Shown here: piece after piece, positions 39,265-47,364 of the stretch
Position numbering within the stretch: position 1 is the first letter of the stretch
Layout of the letters: the number at the start of each line of letters is the position of its first letter
DNA from: Prochlorococcus sp. AG-347-L21
Lineage (GTDB): Bacteria > Cyanobacteriota > Cyanobacteriia > PCC-6307 > Cyanobiaceae
Direction: 5' to 3'
Length of the DNA: 64,000 nt
NCBI GenBank assembly: GCA_003278875.1
Contig: QCCQ01000006.1
Location: 1 to 64,000, forward strand
Notes under the pieces: generated by a model
Seen by the model: the letters and a program-made list of their open reading frames with translations, nothing else
Databases searched by the model: none
What the model was told of the DNA's origin: nothing
Position numbers and translations under genes: made by a program

Positions 39265-39789
39265 ATGACTGTAGGAATTTATTACGCAACAACAACCGGG
39301 AAAACAGAAGATGTCGCTGATCGTCTTCACAACTTTATCTCTTCAGCTGAAGCACCTAAAGATGTATCAGATGTGGATGATCTTTCAGAATTTGAAGGTC
39401 TTGATGGAATTATCTGCGGGATACCTACTTGGAATACTGGTGCCGACGAAGAAAGATCTGGAACTGCATGGGATTCAATCTTAGAGGATATTGGTGAACT
39501 AAGTTTATCAGGAAAAAAAGTTGCAATTTTCGGTTTAGGAGATTCTTCTACATATACAGAAAACTATTGTGATGCAATGGAAGAACTTCATAGCTACTTC
39601 ACAAAAGCAGGTGCCGAAATGGTCGGTTACGTAGATAAATCTTCTTATACATTTGAAGAGTCTAAAAGTGTTATAGGGGAAAGCTTTTGTGGATTGCCTC
39701 TTGATGAAGATAGTGAATCTGATTTGACCGATTCGCGCCTTGAAACATGGGCTTCTCAGCTTAAGGGTGAAATCCCTTCATTGGCATAA
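39265..39789 (+). CDS. isiB: Flavodoxin
   Basis: A 174-residue acidic protein. IYYATTTGKTEDVADRL is the FMN phosphate loop, PTWNTGADEERSGTAWD the first aromatic flank and GLGDSSTYTENYCDAME the second. This is a long-chain flavodoxin that replaces ferredoxin as electron carrier under iron shortage. An antenna (pcb/isiA family) gene follows 143 bases later on the same strand, recalling the isiAB iron-stress pair. The start ATG follows an AT-rich 138-base gap with no confident Fur box. Confidence 0.95.
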   Translation: MTVGIYYATTTGKTEDVADRLHNFISSAEAPKDVSDVDDLSEFEGLDGIICGIPTWNTGADEERSGTAWDSILEDIGELSLSGKKVAIFGLGDSSTYTENYCDAMEELHSYFTKAGAEMVGYVDKSSYTFEESKSVIGESFCGLPLDEDSESDLTDSRLETWASQLKGEIPSLA

Positions 39790-39932
39790 GCTTTCTCAGA
39801 AATTACTCCCCTTGTTTGTAACATTTGTTCTTTCACAATATGTTTTTTTTACATAAGTAATTAAATCTGTAAAGAACATGTAAAAACAATAGCGATAAGC
39901 AATATGCTCAATTTGCTGTTTACTTAAATCAA

Positions 39933-40991
39933 GTGTTACAAACTTACGGAAAATCTGATGTCACCTATGACTGGTACGCAGGGAATTCTGGTGTTGTTGG
40001 CCGTTCAGGTAAATTCATAGCTGCTCATGCTGCCCATGCAGGCCTAATGATGTTCTGGGCAGGAGCTTTTGGATTATTTGAATTGGCCCGTTACGACGCA
40101 AGTATTCCAATGGGTGCACAGAAAGCAATTGTTTTGCCTCACCTAGCCGGTATTGGTATTGGAGGTGTTGAAAATGGTGTTATTACAGAACCATATGGAA
40201 TTGTTGTAATTTGCACATTACATCTAATTTTTTCAGCGGTATTGGGTGCTGGGGGATTATTACATTCCAACAAATTTGCGGGTGATCTCGGAGATTACCC
40301 AGAAAATAGTAAGCCACAAAAATTTGATTTTGAATGGGATGATCCAGATAAATTAACTTTTATTCTTGGTCATCATCTAATCTTTCTTGGGCTTGGAGCA
40401 ATTATGTTCGTTGAATGGGCTCGTGTTCATGGAATTTATGATCCAGCAATAGGATCTACAAGACAAGTTATTTACAATTTAGATATTGCCGCTATCTGGA
40501 ATCATCAATTTGATTTTTTAAAAATAGATAGTCTTGAAGACGTTATGGGAGGACATGCTTTCCTAGCTTTCCTAGAAATAATTGGAGGTGTTTTCCATAT
40601 TTGTACTAAACAATTTGGAGAATATACAGAATTTAAAGGAAAAGGATTACTTGGCGCTGAGGCAATTTTGTCATACTCAGTTGTTGGGGTTTCTTATATG
40701 GCTTTTGTTGCTGCTTTTTGGTGTGCTTCAAATACAACCATATATCCAGTTGATCTATATGGTGAACCCTTAAAACTTCAATTTGAATTCGCTCCTTATT
40801 TTACTGATACAGTAGATTTAGGTTCAGGAACTTATAGTTCAAGAGCTTGGCTTGCTAATACTCATTTTTATTTGGGTTTCTTTTTCTTACAAGGTCATCT
40901 ATGGCACGCACTAAGAGCAATGGGATTTGACTTTAAGAAAATTGGTCAAGCTTTTGACAATATTGAAAATACAAAAATTACTCAAAACTAA
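39933..40991 (+). CDS. pcb: Chlorophyll-binding antenna protein, Pcb/IsiA (CP43') family
   Basis: 352 residues from GTG 39933 (VLQTYGKSDVTYDWYAG), a start supported by the QTYG N-terminus of Prochlorococcus Pcb proteins. Six helices carry chlorophyll-ligand histidines: FIAAHAAHAGLMMFWAG, LHLIFSAVLGAGGLLH, FILGHHLIFLGLG, GGHAFLAFLEIIGG and YLGFFFLQGHLWHALRAM. The long lumenal loop of PsbC is absent, as in IsiA and Pcb. Pcb proteins bind divinyl chlorophyll a/b around the photosystems. The place after flavodoxin suggests an iron-stress antenna; a terminator follows. Confidence 0.9.
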   Translation: MLQTYGKSDVTYDWYAGNSGVVGRSGKFIAAHAAHAGLMMFWAGAFGLFELARYDASIPMGAQKAIVLPHLAGIGIGGVENGVITEPYGIVVICTLHLIFSAVLGAGGLLHSNKFAGDLGDYPENSKPQKFDFEWDDPDKLTFILGHHLIFLGLGAIMFVEWARVHGIYDPAIGSTRQVIYNLDIAAIWNHQFDFLKIDSLEDVMGGHAFLAFLEIIGGVFHICTKQFGEYTEFKGKGLLGAEAILSYSVVGVSYMAFVAAFWCASNTTIYPVDLYGEPLKLQFEFAPYFTDTVDLGSGTYSSRAWLANTHFYLGFFFLQGHLWHALRAMGFDFKKIGQAFDNIENTKITQN

Positions 40992-41002
40992 TCTAATCAA
41001 AT

Positions 41003-41037
41003 AAAAAACCTCTCCTCTAACAGGGAGGTTTTTTTTT
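41003..41037 (+). terminator. Rho-independent terminator after pcb
   Basis: AACCTC at about 41008-41013 pairs with GAGGTT at about 41025-41030, with an extra CC/GG pair inside, and a run of nine Ts follows. It lies 15 bases after the pcb stop codon and should end the flavodoxin-pcb transcript or the pcb transcript alone. Confidence 0.85.
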
Positions 41038-41067
41038 GTAAAATTATTTAACTAACTTAAAAACTTA

Positions 41068-41721
41068 ATGGATAATCTAAAAGATGTTTACTGTAAGGAG
41101 ATTTTCAGAAAAGCTTATGAAAATCGGTACACGTGGAAGAATGATTTTAATGGTTACAAAGGTAAATGTATTTTTTTGACTAATAATAATATTCATAAAG
41201 GTAACTTTTTATTGGGTAAAGACTTTAAACCAAATATTCAAAAAATAGAAAATGAGAAAATTGTTAAAACTATTGCCTCTCAGTTATTTGAAGTATGTAT
41301 ACATAGGGTAAAAAGAGAATTTGAAGCAGTGCATTCAGAAAATAACTTTAATTTACTTAAAAATTCTCAGAGTGGGATTGAAATGATTATTTCAGGTAAG
41401 AATAAAGGTGATAAATATAGAGTTAAAAATAACTGTATTAATATGGTTTATAGAAAAATTCATGGAATCATAATTGAAATTTTTGTTGAAGAATTCTTAG
41501 ATACAGGAATCGGTTTCCTTAGTAAAAAATATAGTAGTCAACAAATTAATCCAAATACACTTGAGACAAATTCCCAAAAATTGGAATATGAGGATGAATT
41601 TGTAAATGTAGGAAAAGACGATTATTGGATATTAAAATCGAGGACAATTAAATATTTAAACCAAAATCAAGAAGAAGAAATGCATAAGTTTGTTTTCGAG
41701 GATCTATGCTTATTAAATTAG
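41068..41721 (+). CDS. DUF3386-like cyanobacterial protein
   Basis: A 217-residue soluble protein. The N-terminal KEIFRKAYENRYTWKNDFNGYKG resembles the opening of the DUF3386 family as I recall it (its pattern is given here only in part: AYENRYTW). Mixed beta strands and a C-terminal DDYWILKSRTIKYL follow. There are no membrane helices or catalytic motifs I can name. It is downstream of the pcb terminator, so it has its own promoter, and converges on a small hypothetical gene 5 bases away. Confidence 0.6.
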   Translation: MDNLKDVYCKEIFRKAYENRYTWKNDFNGYKGKCIFLTNNNIHKGNFLLGKDFKPNIQKIENEKIVKTIASQLFEVCIHRVKREFEAVHSENNFNLLKNSQSGIEMIISGKNKGDKYRVKNNCINMVYRKIHGIIIEIFVEEFLDTGIGFLSKKYSSQQINPNTLETNSQKLEYEDEFVNVGKDDYWILKSRTIKYLNQNQEEEMHKFVFEDLCLLN

Positions 41722-41726
41722 GTTTT

Positions 41727-41972
41727 TTATTCAACCAGCCTAAATCCTTTATCAAGTAGTTTTTGGTACAAGAGTCTTGCTCTAAAGGCAAGAATTTGTT
41801 CTTCTTTTTCATTACTAATTACATGAAAATAGTTATTATCTAATTTATTTTTGCTAAAGCATACATTTGCTTCTCCTAATCTTAAAGTCCAGTTATCTTC
41901 TTTGGCTAAATGTTGATTAGGTCCAAGATCCCAAGGACATTTTTCAGGATATTTTTCTCTTTTAGAACCCAT
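41727..41972 (-). CDS. Small conserved-type hypothetical protein
   Basis: An 81-residue soluble protein: a basic N-terminus, a KCPWDLGPNQHLAKEDNWTLRL motif (shown in part as CPWDLGPNQH), and a helical C-terminus with ILAFRARLLYQKLLDKGF. No family is recognised with certainty. The clean frame and Trp-rich motif support a real gene. It faces the DUF3386-like gene tail to tail. Confidence 0.6.
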   Translation of the reverse strand: MGSKREKYPEKCPWDLGPNQHLAKEDNWTLRLGEANVCFSKNKLDNNYFHVISNEKEEQILAFRARLLYQKLLDKGFRLVE

Positions 41973-42080
41973 ATGATTAATTTTAACTATCCAATATTAG
42001 TAAAAAATTAAAACTATGGCTATGAAAAATAGTCGATAACTTTTTATAGAGTTGTTGATTAGTGCAATGCAATTAAAAAT

Positions 42081-42719
42081 TTATTCTTTGGTCGCGATTA
42101 AACAATAAAATGGGTCCTTATTTAAAAATTTAAAAATATTAAGAGCTTGATCATTAGAATCTTTGATAATTTTTGGCTCATTAAATCCGTTTGAAATTAA
42201 AACTTTTCTTACGTATTTGACCCTCTCTTCTTCAGTAGATGTAGTCCATATGTTTGGTGCTTTATGCCAAAATGCTCTGTTTGAAAAAGCAATAATAAAC
42301 TTGCCATTTCTACTTAATATTCTTGCAATTTCTGAGGTTAAATTCTCTGGGTATTGTAAATATTGCCATGCGGCTACCATTAAGCAATAATCAACGCTTT
42401 CTTTATCTAGTGGAATTTGTTGATTTAAATTAAAGTTTTGTATCCAATAAGAATCAAAAATTTTGTTTTTTTCAAGTTCTTGTTTGTTTAAACCATGCCC
42501 CATAACTTTTTTATATTTTTTCCCTTTGGGTAAATAACTATCCCAACTAGACATTAAATCAAGGACAGTTGAATTACTATCAATTTCTTTTTTATATAGA
42601 TCGGATAGATTTTGCCTGAAGTTTGCATCTAGATGATAAACAAATTTTGGATCAGAGTAAAATTCTTCATCATTACTCTCATCAAGTTTTTTCCTTTGAT
42701 AATTATTTAAAACTTCCAA
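42081..42719 (-). CDS. SAM-dependent methyltransferase, class I
   Basis: A 212-residue protein. STVLDLMSSWDSYLP stands in the place of the SAM-binding glycine loop but lacks the GxGxG form. DYCLMVAAWQYLQYPENLTSEIARIL and GKFIIAFSNRAFW match motifs IV and V of type 11 methyltransferases, with the substrate unknown. The DLMSSW variant is seen in plant and cyanobacterial relatives. It stands alone on the minus strand between small genes. Confidence 0.75.
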   Translation of the reverse strand: MEVLNNYQRKKLDESNDEEFYSDPKFVYHLDANFRQNLSDLYKKEIDSNSTVLDLMSSWDSYLPKGKKYKKVMGHGLNKQELEKNKIFDSYWIQNFNLNQQIPLDKESVDYCLMVAAWQYLQYPENLTSEIARILSRNGKFIIAFSNRAFWHKAPNIWTTSTEEERVKYVRKVLISNGFNEPKIIKDSNDQALNIFKFLNKDPFYCLIATKE

Positions 42720-42869
42720 AACAATCTATTTAGAAACTATTAGGCAAATCTAATAAATAGAAATTCTAATTGCGTATTTGGAATTTATTTTCATTTAATA
42801 AATTAAACATTCTCAAAAAAACTAGACATCTATTCAAAAAAAGTTAAATTATTAATTAATGACTTATTA

Positions 42870-43043
42870 ATGATGATTGAATTCAAGAGGGGCAAAAAAA
42901 ACAGGTCTAAAAATGCTCTTTTCAATCCCTATAAAAACGGAATAAGTTCATACGATATGGCATATCTTTCATCAAAAAGAAATTTAAAAAATAAAACTGT
43001 TTATCTAGAAAATGATTCTAAGAAAGATTATCTTGCTGCATAA
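42870..43043 (+). CDS. 57-residue hypothetical protein upstream of the MIF-like gene
   Basis: A frame from ATG 42870 (or 42873) to TAA 43043 encodes a basic, soluble 57-residue protein (MMIEFKRGKKNRSKNALF ... DYLAA). It ends two bases before the ATG of the tautomerase-like gene, an operon-like spacing. No ribosome-binding site is clear and no family is recognised. Its support is position and a frame free of stops in very AT-rich sequence. Confidence 0.5.
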   Translation: MMIEFKRGKKNRSKNALFNPYKNGISSYDMAYLSSKRNLKNKTVYLENDSKKDYLAA

Positions 43044-43045
43044 AG

Positions 43046-43378
43046 ATGCCTTATATTAATGTTTCGACTTCAGCAAAAGTAAATGATAAAGATAAATTAC
43101 TCGAAGAAATTTCAATTCTAATTTCATCTTTAACTAAAAAATCAAGAAGATTTGTTATGGCGAAAATTGAAGATAATTGCCAAATTTTTTTTGATGATAT
43201 GACACCTTCTTGCTTTTTGGAAATCAAGTCAATAGGTTCTCTAAAGCCCTCAGAAATGGCTATGCCAATATCGAATTTTGTATATAAGAAAATGGGGATC
43301 CCAATAGATAGGATTTATATTTCTTTTCAGGATTTACCCGCTTCAATGTGGGCTTGGAATGGTAGAACATTTGGTTAA
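43046..43378 (+). CDS. MIF/phenylpyruvate tautomerase-like protein
   Basis: A 110-residue protein starting MPYINVSTSAKV, so Pro2 becomes N-terminal after Met removal and serves as the catalytic base of the tautomerase superfamily. SSLTKKSRRFVMAKIED and the end of the protein, PASMWAWNGRTFG, match MIF. Typical activity is keto-enol tautomerisation of phenylpyruvate. Physiological role in cyanobacteria is not established. It is followed after 21 bases by the DUF1824 gene. Confidence 0.9.
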   Translation: MPYINVSTSAKVNDKDKLLEEISILISSLTKKSRRFVMAKIEDNCQIFFDDMTPSCFLEIKSIGSLKPSEMAMPISNFVYKKMGIPIDRIYISFQDLPASMWAWNGRTFG

Positions 43379-43399
43379 AGATTTTTTTGTATAATTAGA

Positions 43400-43786
43400 A
43401 TGGAAATAAATAAATTAGTTGATTTAAATAATCTTAGAACTGCACCTCAATTAAGTGATAATCAAGTGAAAAAACTTTTGGAGGAACTAGAAGCAAATAT
43501 TCTTAAAAGTGATTGGTTAACAATAGGAATAATGGCACCTAGCGATAATAGGGCTATTGAAGCATTACAATTAATTTCTAAGAAATGCGCCTCAGTTAAA
43601 TTTGGGAATTTAGATTCTCTTCAAGCTGATGGATGTGTTTTTTTAAAAGCTAATCAAAAAACTGGTAATGTTTTTGTGAGATCTGAAAATGGTCTTGGAG
43701 AAGGAATTTTAATAACATGTCAGTATGACGAAGATGCTAAAGCGTCTAATACTTTTGGACCATTGCCATTGGATTTTTTTACATAA
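43400..43786 (+). CDS. DUF1824 family protein
   Basis: A 128-residue soluble protein. Motifs SDWLTIGIMAPSDNRAIEAL, KTGNVFVRSENGLGEG and a C-terminal FGPLPLDFF match the cyanobacterial DUF1824 family. The function is unknown. It has a mixed alpha/beta pattern without membrane helices. It lies downstream of the MIF-like gene with a short gap, so co-transcription is likely. A 157-base gap then leads to glyQ. Confidence 0.82.
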   Translation: MEINKLVDLNNLRTAPQLSDNQVKKLLEELEANILKSDWLTIGIMAPSDNRAIEALQLISKKCASVKFGNLDSLQADGCVFLKANQKTGNVFVRSENGLGEGILITCQYDEDAKASNTFGPLPLDFFT

Positions 43787-43943
43787 TAAATTCCTAATTA
43801 ATTTCTTATGAAGAATCTAATTTAATTACAACTTTTTATTGGATGATATTTTTGAGAGCTTGGAATTCAAAATTTTTTTTACCTTAAAGCTTTGTTATTA
43901 TGACTACTGCCATTGATCTAAATTTTTCAACTATTTTAATTTA

Positions 43944-44813
43944 ATGTTTTTTCAGGATATAATTCAAAATTTAAATAATTTCTGGTCAAATGAAGGTTGT
44001 TTGATTATGCAGCCTTACGATACAGAAAAGGGTGCTGGAACGATGAATCCGCATACTTTTTTAAGGGCAATTGGACCCGAACCTTGGAGTGTTGCATATG
44101 CGGAGCCATGTAGAAGGCCTACTGATGGACGTTTTGGCGATAATCCAAATAGGGCTCAACATTACTTTCAATATCAAGTAATAATAAAACCTTCGCCAGA
44201 GGGAATCCAGGAAAAATATTTGGCATCTCTAGAATCTCTTGGAATAAACCCTAGAAATCATGACATAAGATTTGTGGAAGATAATTGGGAGTCTCCAACA
44301 CTTGGAGCCTGGGGTGTAGGTTGGGAAGTTTGGTTGGACGGAATGGAAGTAACTCAATTTACTTATTTCCAACAATGCGGAGGTATAGATTGTAATCCAA
44401 TTCCAATTGAAATCACTTATGGACTAGAGAGGATTGCAATGTTTTTGCAGGATAAAGAAAGTATCTGGGAATTAAATTGGAACAAGGATTTGAAATATAG
44501 CGACATTTGGCTTCAATTTGAAAAAAGTCAATGCTCATATAATTTTTCTGAATCTAGTGCTGATAATCTCAGGAAATTATTTGAAATTTACCAAGCTGAG
44601 GCAAATAATTTAATTGAAAAAAAATTAACTTATCCTGCCCTTGATTTTGTTCTCAAATGTAGTCATACATTTAATCTCCTCGATGCTAGAGGAGTGATTT
44701 CAGTTACAGATCGTGCTCAATATATTGAAAAGATTCGAAATTTAGCAAGAGAAGTTGCATCATCATGGGTAGAAGAAAGAGAATCCCTTGGCTTTCCATT
44801 GGTGAAGAATTAA
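43944..44813 (+). CDS. glyQ: Glycyl-tRNA synthetase alpha subunit
   Basis: A 289-residue class II catalytic subunit. [41 protein letters not shown] and [17 protein letters not shown] are invariant blocks of the alpha2-beta2 enzyme. It forms glycyl-adenylate and works with GlyS, whose gene is not in this window, as is usual for cyanobacteria where the two genes are apart. Confidence 0.97.
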   Translation: MFFQDIIQNLNNFWSNEGCLIMQPYDTEKGAGTMNPHTFLRAIGPEPWSVAYAEPCRRPTDGRFGDNPNRAQHYFQYQVIIKPSPEGIQEKYLASLESLGINPRNHDIRFVEDNWESPTLGAWGVGWEVWLDGMEVTQFTYFQQCGGIDCNPIPIEITYGLERIAMFLQDKESIWELNWNKDLKYSDIWLQFEKSQCSYNFSESSADNLRKLFEIYQAEANNLIEKKLTYPALDFVLKCSHTFNLLDARGVISVTDRAQYIEKIRNLAREVASSWVEERESLGFPLVKN

Positions 44814-44913
44814 CAAACCTAAATATAAGAAAAAAAATGATTGTATAAATAGTTACTCTGCCTTGCAACTTATATTTCTTTCCTTTTTTGTTACTCTCGA
44901 TACAGTATAGATA

Positions 44914-44928
44914 CCCAAATTAATTGGG
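44914..44928 (+). promoter_or_regulatory. Leader of the porin gene: CCCAA/TTGGG inverted repeat and GAGG ribosome site
   Basis: CCCAA (44914-44918) and TTGGG (44924-44928) form a small hairpin or operator 20 bases before the porin start. A GAGG ribosome-binding site is at 44941-44944, four bases from the ATG. TATAGAT at 44906-44912 could be a -10 box. Part of this leader recurs at 51646-51745. Confidence 0.4.
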
Positions 44929-44948
44929 CAACTTTAGTGTGAGGTAAA

Positions 44949-46223
44949 ATGAAACTCTTCCAACAAATGTTGGTTGCAGGAGCATCTTTGAGCTTACTAG
45001 CTCCAGTTACTGCTCAAGCTTCCGACGCTGTCAATATAGAAGAAATGAGTAGCTACACACGTAGCAAAACAAAACGTTCAAGACTTGACAGTAAAACATT
45101 CACTAACAAAGTTAGTGAAGATATTGCAAATCTTAAGGGTCGTTTAGATGGCCTTGAGGTTAGACAAAATGAATTTGAAGCCGGCGGTTTCTCAGATACA
45201 ACTACATTAGATGGTAAAGCTGTTTTTGCTCTAATGGGAACTGACCACTCCAAGGTCAAGACAGATGGTACTGATTCAATAGCAGCTGCTTATCAATACA
45301 CAATGAATCTCAACTCCAGTTTTACCGGTGATGATAATCTTTACGTAAGATTAAGAGCAGGTAACAGTACTGGTAATTTTGTTAATAAGGAATTTGGAAC
45401 ATACTTAAGTATGGGTTCTGAATATTCAGATCAACTTAGGGTTGACAAAATCTGGTATACATTCCCAGTGGGTGATAGTAATACAGTTTGGGTAGGACCA
45501 AAAATTGAAAATTACTATATGCATGCAACTACACCTTCCATCTATAAGCCAGTAACAAAACAGTTTACTCTTGGTGGTAATGGTGATGCATATGGTGCAA
45601 GTACCGACTCAGGATTTGGTTGGGCATATAAAGCTGATAATGGCTTTGCTATAAGTTCTAACGTTGTTTCCAAGCAAAATGGAACATCGAATGGTTTATT
45701 TACTAATCAATCTAAACAATCGTGGGCTACTCAGGCAGGTTACACCACTGATCAATGGTCTGTATCTGCGATTGTTAACCAGAAATACAACGCTTGGACA
45801 GATGGTTACTACGAATCAGCAGGACATACCCCCTCTTCAGGTTTAGCTAACTTCACTGCAGTTGGTTTAAGAGGATGGTGGAGACCACTTGAGACTGGAG
45901 CCGCAATGCCTTCAATTTCTCTTGGATATGATTCTACTAGCCATGATGGAGCTCCAGCAGCATCTAACAATTCAACAGCATGGTTTGCTGGATTAACTTG
46001 GCAGGATATGTTCCAAGCTGATGACAGAATCGGAATAGCTTTTGGACAGCCAACCACAAACGAAGATGAAACTGTAGATCCATTTGCTTACGAAGCATAT
46101 TATGAATTCAAAGCTAATGATTCCATAACTATTACACCTACAGTTTTTGGTGGAAGTGATAGAAATGGAACAGCTGGCGATGATATATTCGGCGCAGTTC
46201 TACAAACAACTTTCAAATTCTAA
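44949..46223 (+). CDS. Outer-membrane porin (SomA-like) without an SLH domain
   Basis: A 424-residue protein with a signal peptide ending in TAQAS near residue 25. A short helical region (about 45-75, VSEDIANLKGRLDGLEVRQNE) follows, the coiled coil that precedes the barrel in cyanobacterial porins. From about 85 to the end are alternating beta strands ending TTFKF with terminal Phe, the barrel-insertion signature. Cyanobacterial SomA porins normally start with an SLH domain that binds the cell wall; I see none here. Base composition is richer in G+C than neighbours, usual for highly expressed genes. Promoter and terminator are both its own. Confidence 0.85.
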   Translation: MKLFQQMLVAGASLSLLAPVTAQASDAVNIEEMSSYTRSKTKRSRLDSKTFTNKVSEDIANLKGRLDGLEVRQNEFEAGGFSDTTTLDGKAVFALMGTDHSKVKTDGTDSIAAAYQYTMNLNSSFTGDDNLYVRLRAGNSTGNFVNKEFGTYLSMGSEYSDQLRVDKIWYTFPVGDSNTVWVGPKIENYYMHATTPSIYKPVTKQFTLGGNGDAYGASTDSGFGWAYKADNGFAISSNVVSKQNGTSNGLFTNQSKQSWATQAGYTTDQWSVSAIVNQKYNAWTDGYYESAGHTPSSGLANFTAVGLRGWWRPLETGAAMPSISLGYDSTSHDGAPAASNNSTAWFAGLTWQDMFQADDRIGIAFGQPTTNEDETVDPFAYEAYYEFKANDSITITPTVFGGSDRNGTAGDDIFGAVLQTTFKF

Positions 46224-46240
46224 TTTAATTTAGAGAAAAT

Positions 46241-46264
46241 AAAAACGCCCTATTGGGCGTTTTT
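46241..46264. terminator. Bidirectional Rho-independent terminator
   Basis: A perfect inverted repeat, AAAAACGCCC then TATT then GGGCGTTTTT, lies between the porin stop (46223) and the end of the convergent small exported protein (46283). A-run and T-run on both sides allow it to stop transcription from each direction. Confidence 0.93.
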
Positions 46265-46282
46265 ATTTGTCTTTTTAACTAT

Positions 46283-46522
46283 TTACCAGCAGTTCTCACC
46301 CTCTCCAATAGGGATACAAGCACTTGATTTTGCAGCCTCATCAGCTATTCTTTGAGCCTCGGCGTCTAATATGAAATCAGCATCTAAAGGCATATCAGTA
46401 TTCCATTCTTTTAATCCACCTAAATCATTTTCTCCTGCTTTAACTGAATCATTATTAGCCGTTGAAATAGCTAACGCGCTTGTGGCCGCGATAAAAATTG
46501 CAATTGAACTCTTTTTTGGCAT
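46283..46522 (-). CDS. Small exported hypothetical protein
   Basis: A 79-residue protein from ATG 46522; a GTG 3 bases upstream is also possible. The N-terminus MPKKSSIAIFIAATSALAIS is a signal peptide with cleavage probably after a VKAG-like site near residue 30. The mature part is acidic with two cysteines at the C-terminus (SSACIPIGEGENCW) that could form a disulfide. Periplasmic by inference; no family recognised. It shares a terminator with the porin. Confidence 0.7.
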   Translation of the reverse strand: MPKKSSIAIFIAATSALAISTANNDSVKAGENDLGGLKEWNTDMPLDADFILDAEAQRIADEAAKSSACIPIGEGENCW

Positions 46523-46593
46523 CACTAAATGAGTTTTTTATCATTTTAATCAATTCCAAATTAATATTCTTTTTGTTGTATAAAATGATCCTT

Positions 46594-47262
46594 TTAATCC
46601 CCAATAACTCTTAAGAGATTTGAATACGATTTGAAAATAAGATCAAGTTCTTCAGATCTGCCATGCTTTGCCAGTAAACTTCTTGCACCTGCATCTAAAT
46701 CAAATAAATATTCCCTCTTTTCGGTTGATTTGACATAACTTTCAATCCAACCCACGCAAACTAATCTTTCACCATTAGTAACTTCGTTCACTGCATGCAA
46801 GTACGAACTTGGATATAAAATTATTTCCCCAGGATTCAATTTAAATTTCTCTTCTGTATTCATTGTTTCAATAATTAATTCACCACCTTTATAAAAATCT
46901 TTATTCGTCAATGAAAGAGTAAAAGATAAATCTGATCTACCAGAAGACATGTATGGATTATCGATATGTCTTCCGTAATTCATATTATTTGACGATTTTG
47001 TAAACATTATTCCATGTATTTTTTTTGGCATTGAAAAACTTTTTATTAATTGGCTGGAAAGGATCTTTTTAATAATTAATTGTGCGTTTTTTTTTGATAC
47101 TTCAGTATTTCTATTTAGTTGCAAATTATTTTTTACTGTTGAGGCGTGACTGCCAGCAGTTTTTTTCCCATCTTCCCAATCTTGTTGACTACATTTCTCT
47201 AATTCTTTTTTTATTAAATTTATTTCTTCAGGGTTTAACAACTGATGGATTAAATAATTCAT
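46594..47262 (-). CDS. Fe(II)/2-oxoglutarate PKHD-type hydroxylase (PiuC/YbiX family)
   Basis: A 222-residue protein. The iron-binding triad is visible: RHIDNPYM (HxD) near residue 97-99 and SSYLHAVNEVTNGERLVCVGW (distal His and the Arg that binds 2-oxoglutarate). KGGELII lies between. The PKHD family member PiuC is linked to iron-regulated uptake in other bacteria. It is divergent from a FutA-type iron-binding protein across 102 bases, which supports an iron connection. The hydroxylation substrate is unknown. Confidence 0.9.
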   Translation of the reverse strand: MNYLIHQLLNPEEINLIKKELEKCSQQDWEDGKKTAGSHASTVKNNLQLNRNTEVSKKNAQLIIKKILSSQLIKSFSMPKKIHGIMFTKSSNNMNYGRHIDNPYMSSGRSDLSFTLSLTNKDFYKGGELIIETMNTEEKFKLNPGEIILYPSSYLHAVNEVTNGERLVCVGWIESYVKSTEKREYLFDLDAGARSLLAKHGRSEELDLIFKSYSNLLRVIGD

Positions 47263-47364
47263 ATGAAATATAAAAAATGATACAAATTGATGTATAGAAG
47301 TTCGCTTTTAAATATTGAACTGTTTTTATAGGTATAAAGTAACCATAGATACTAATTTGATAAA

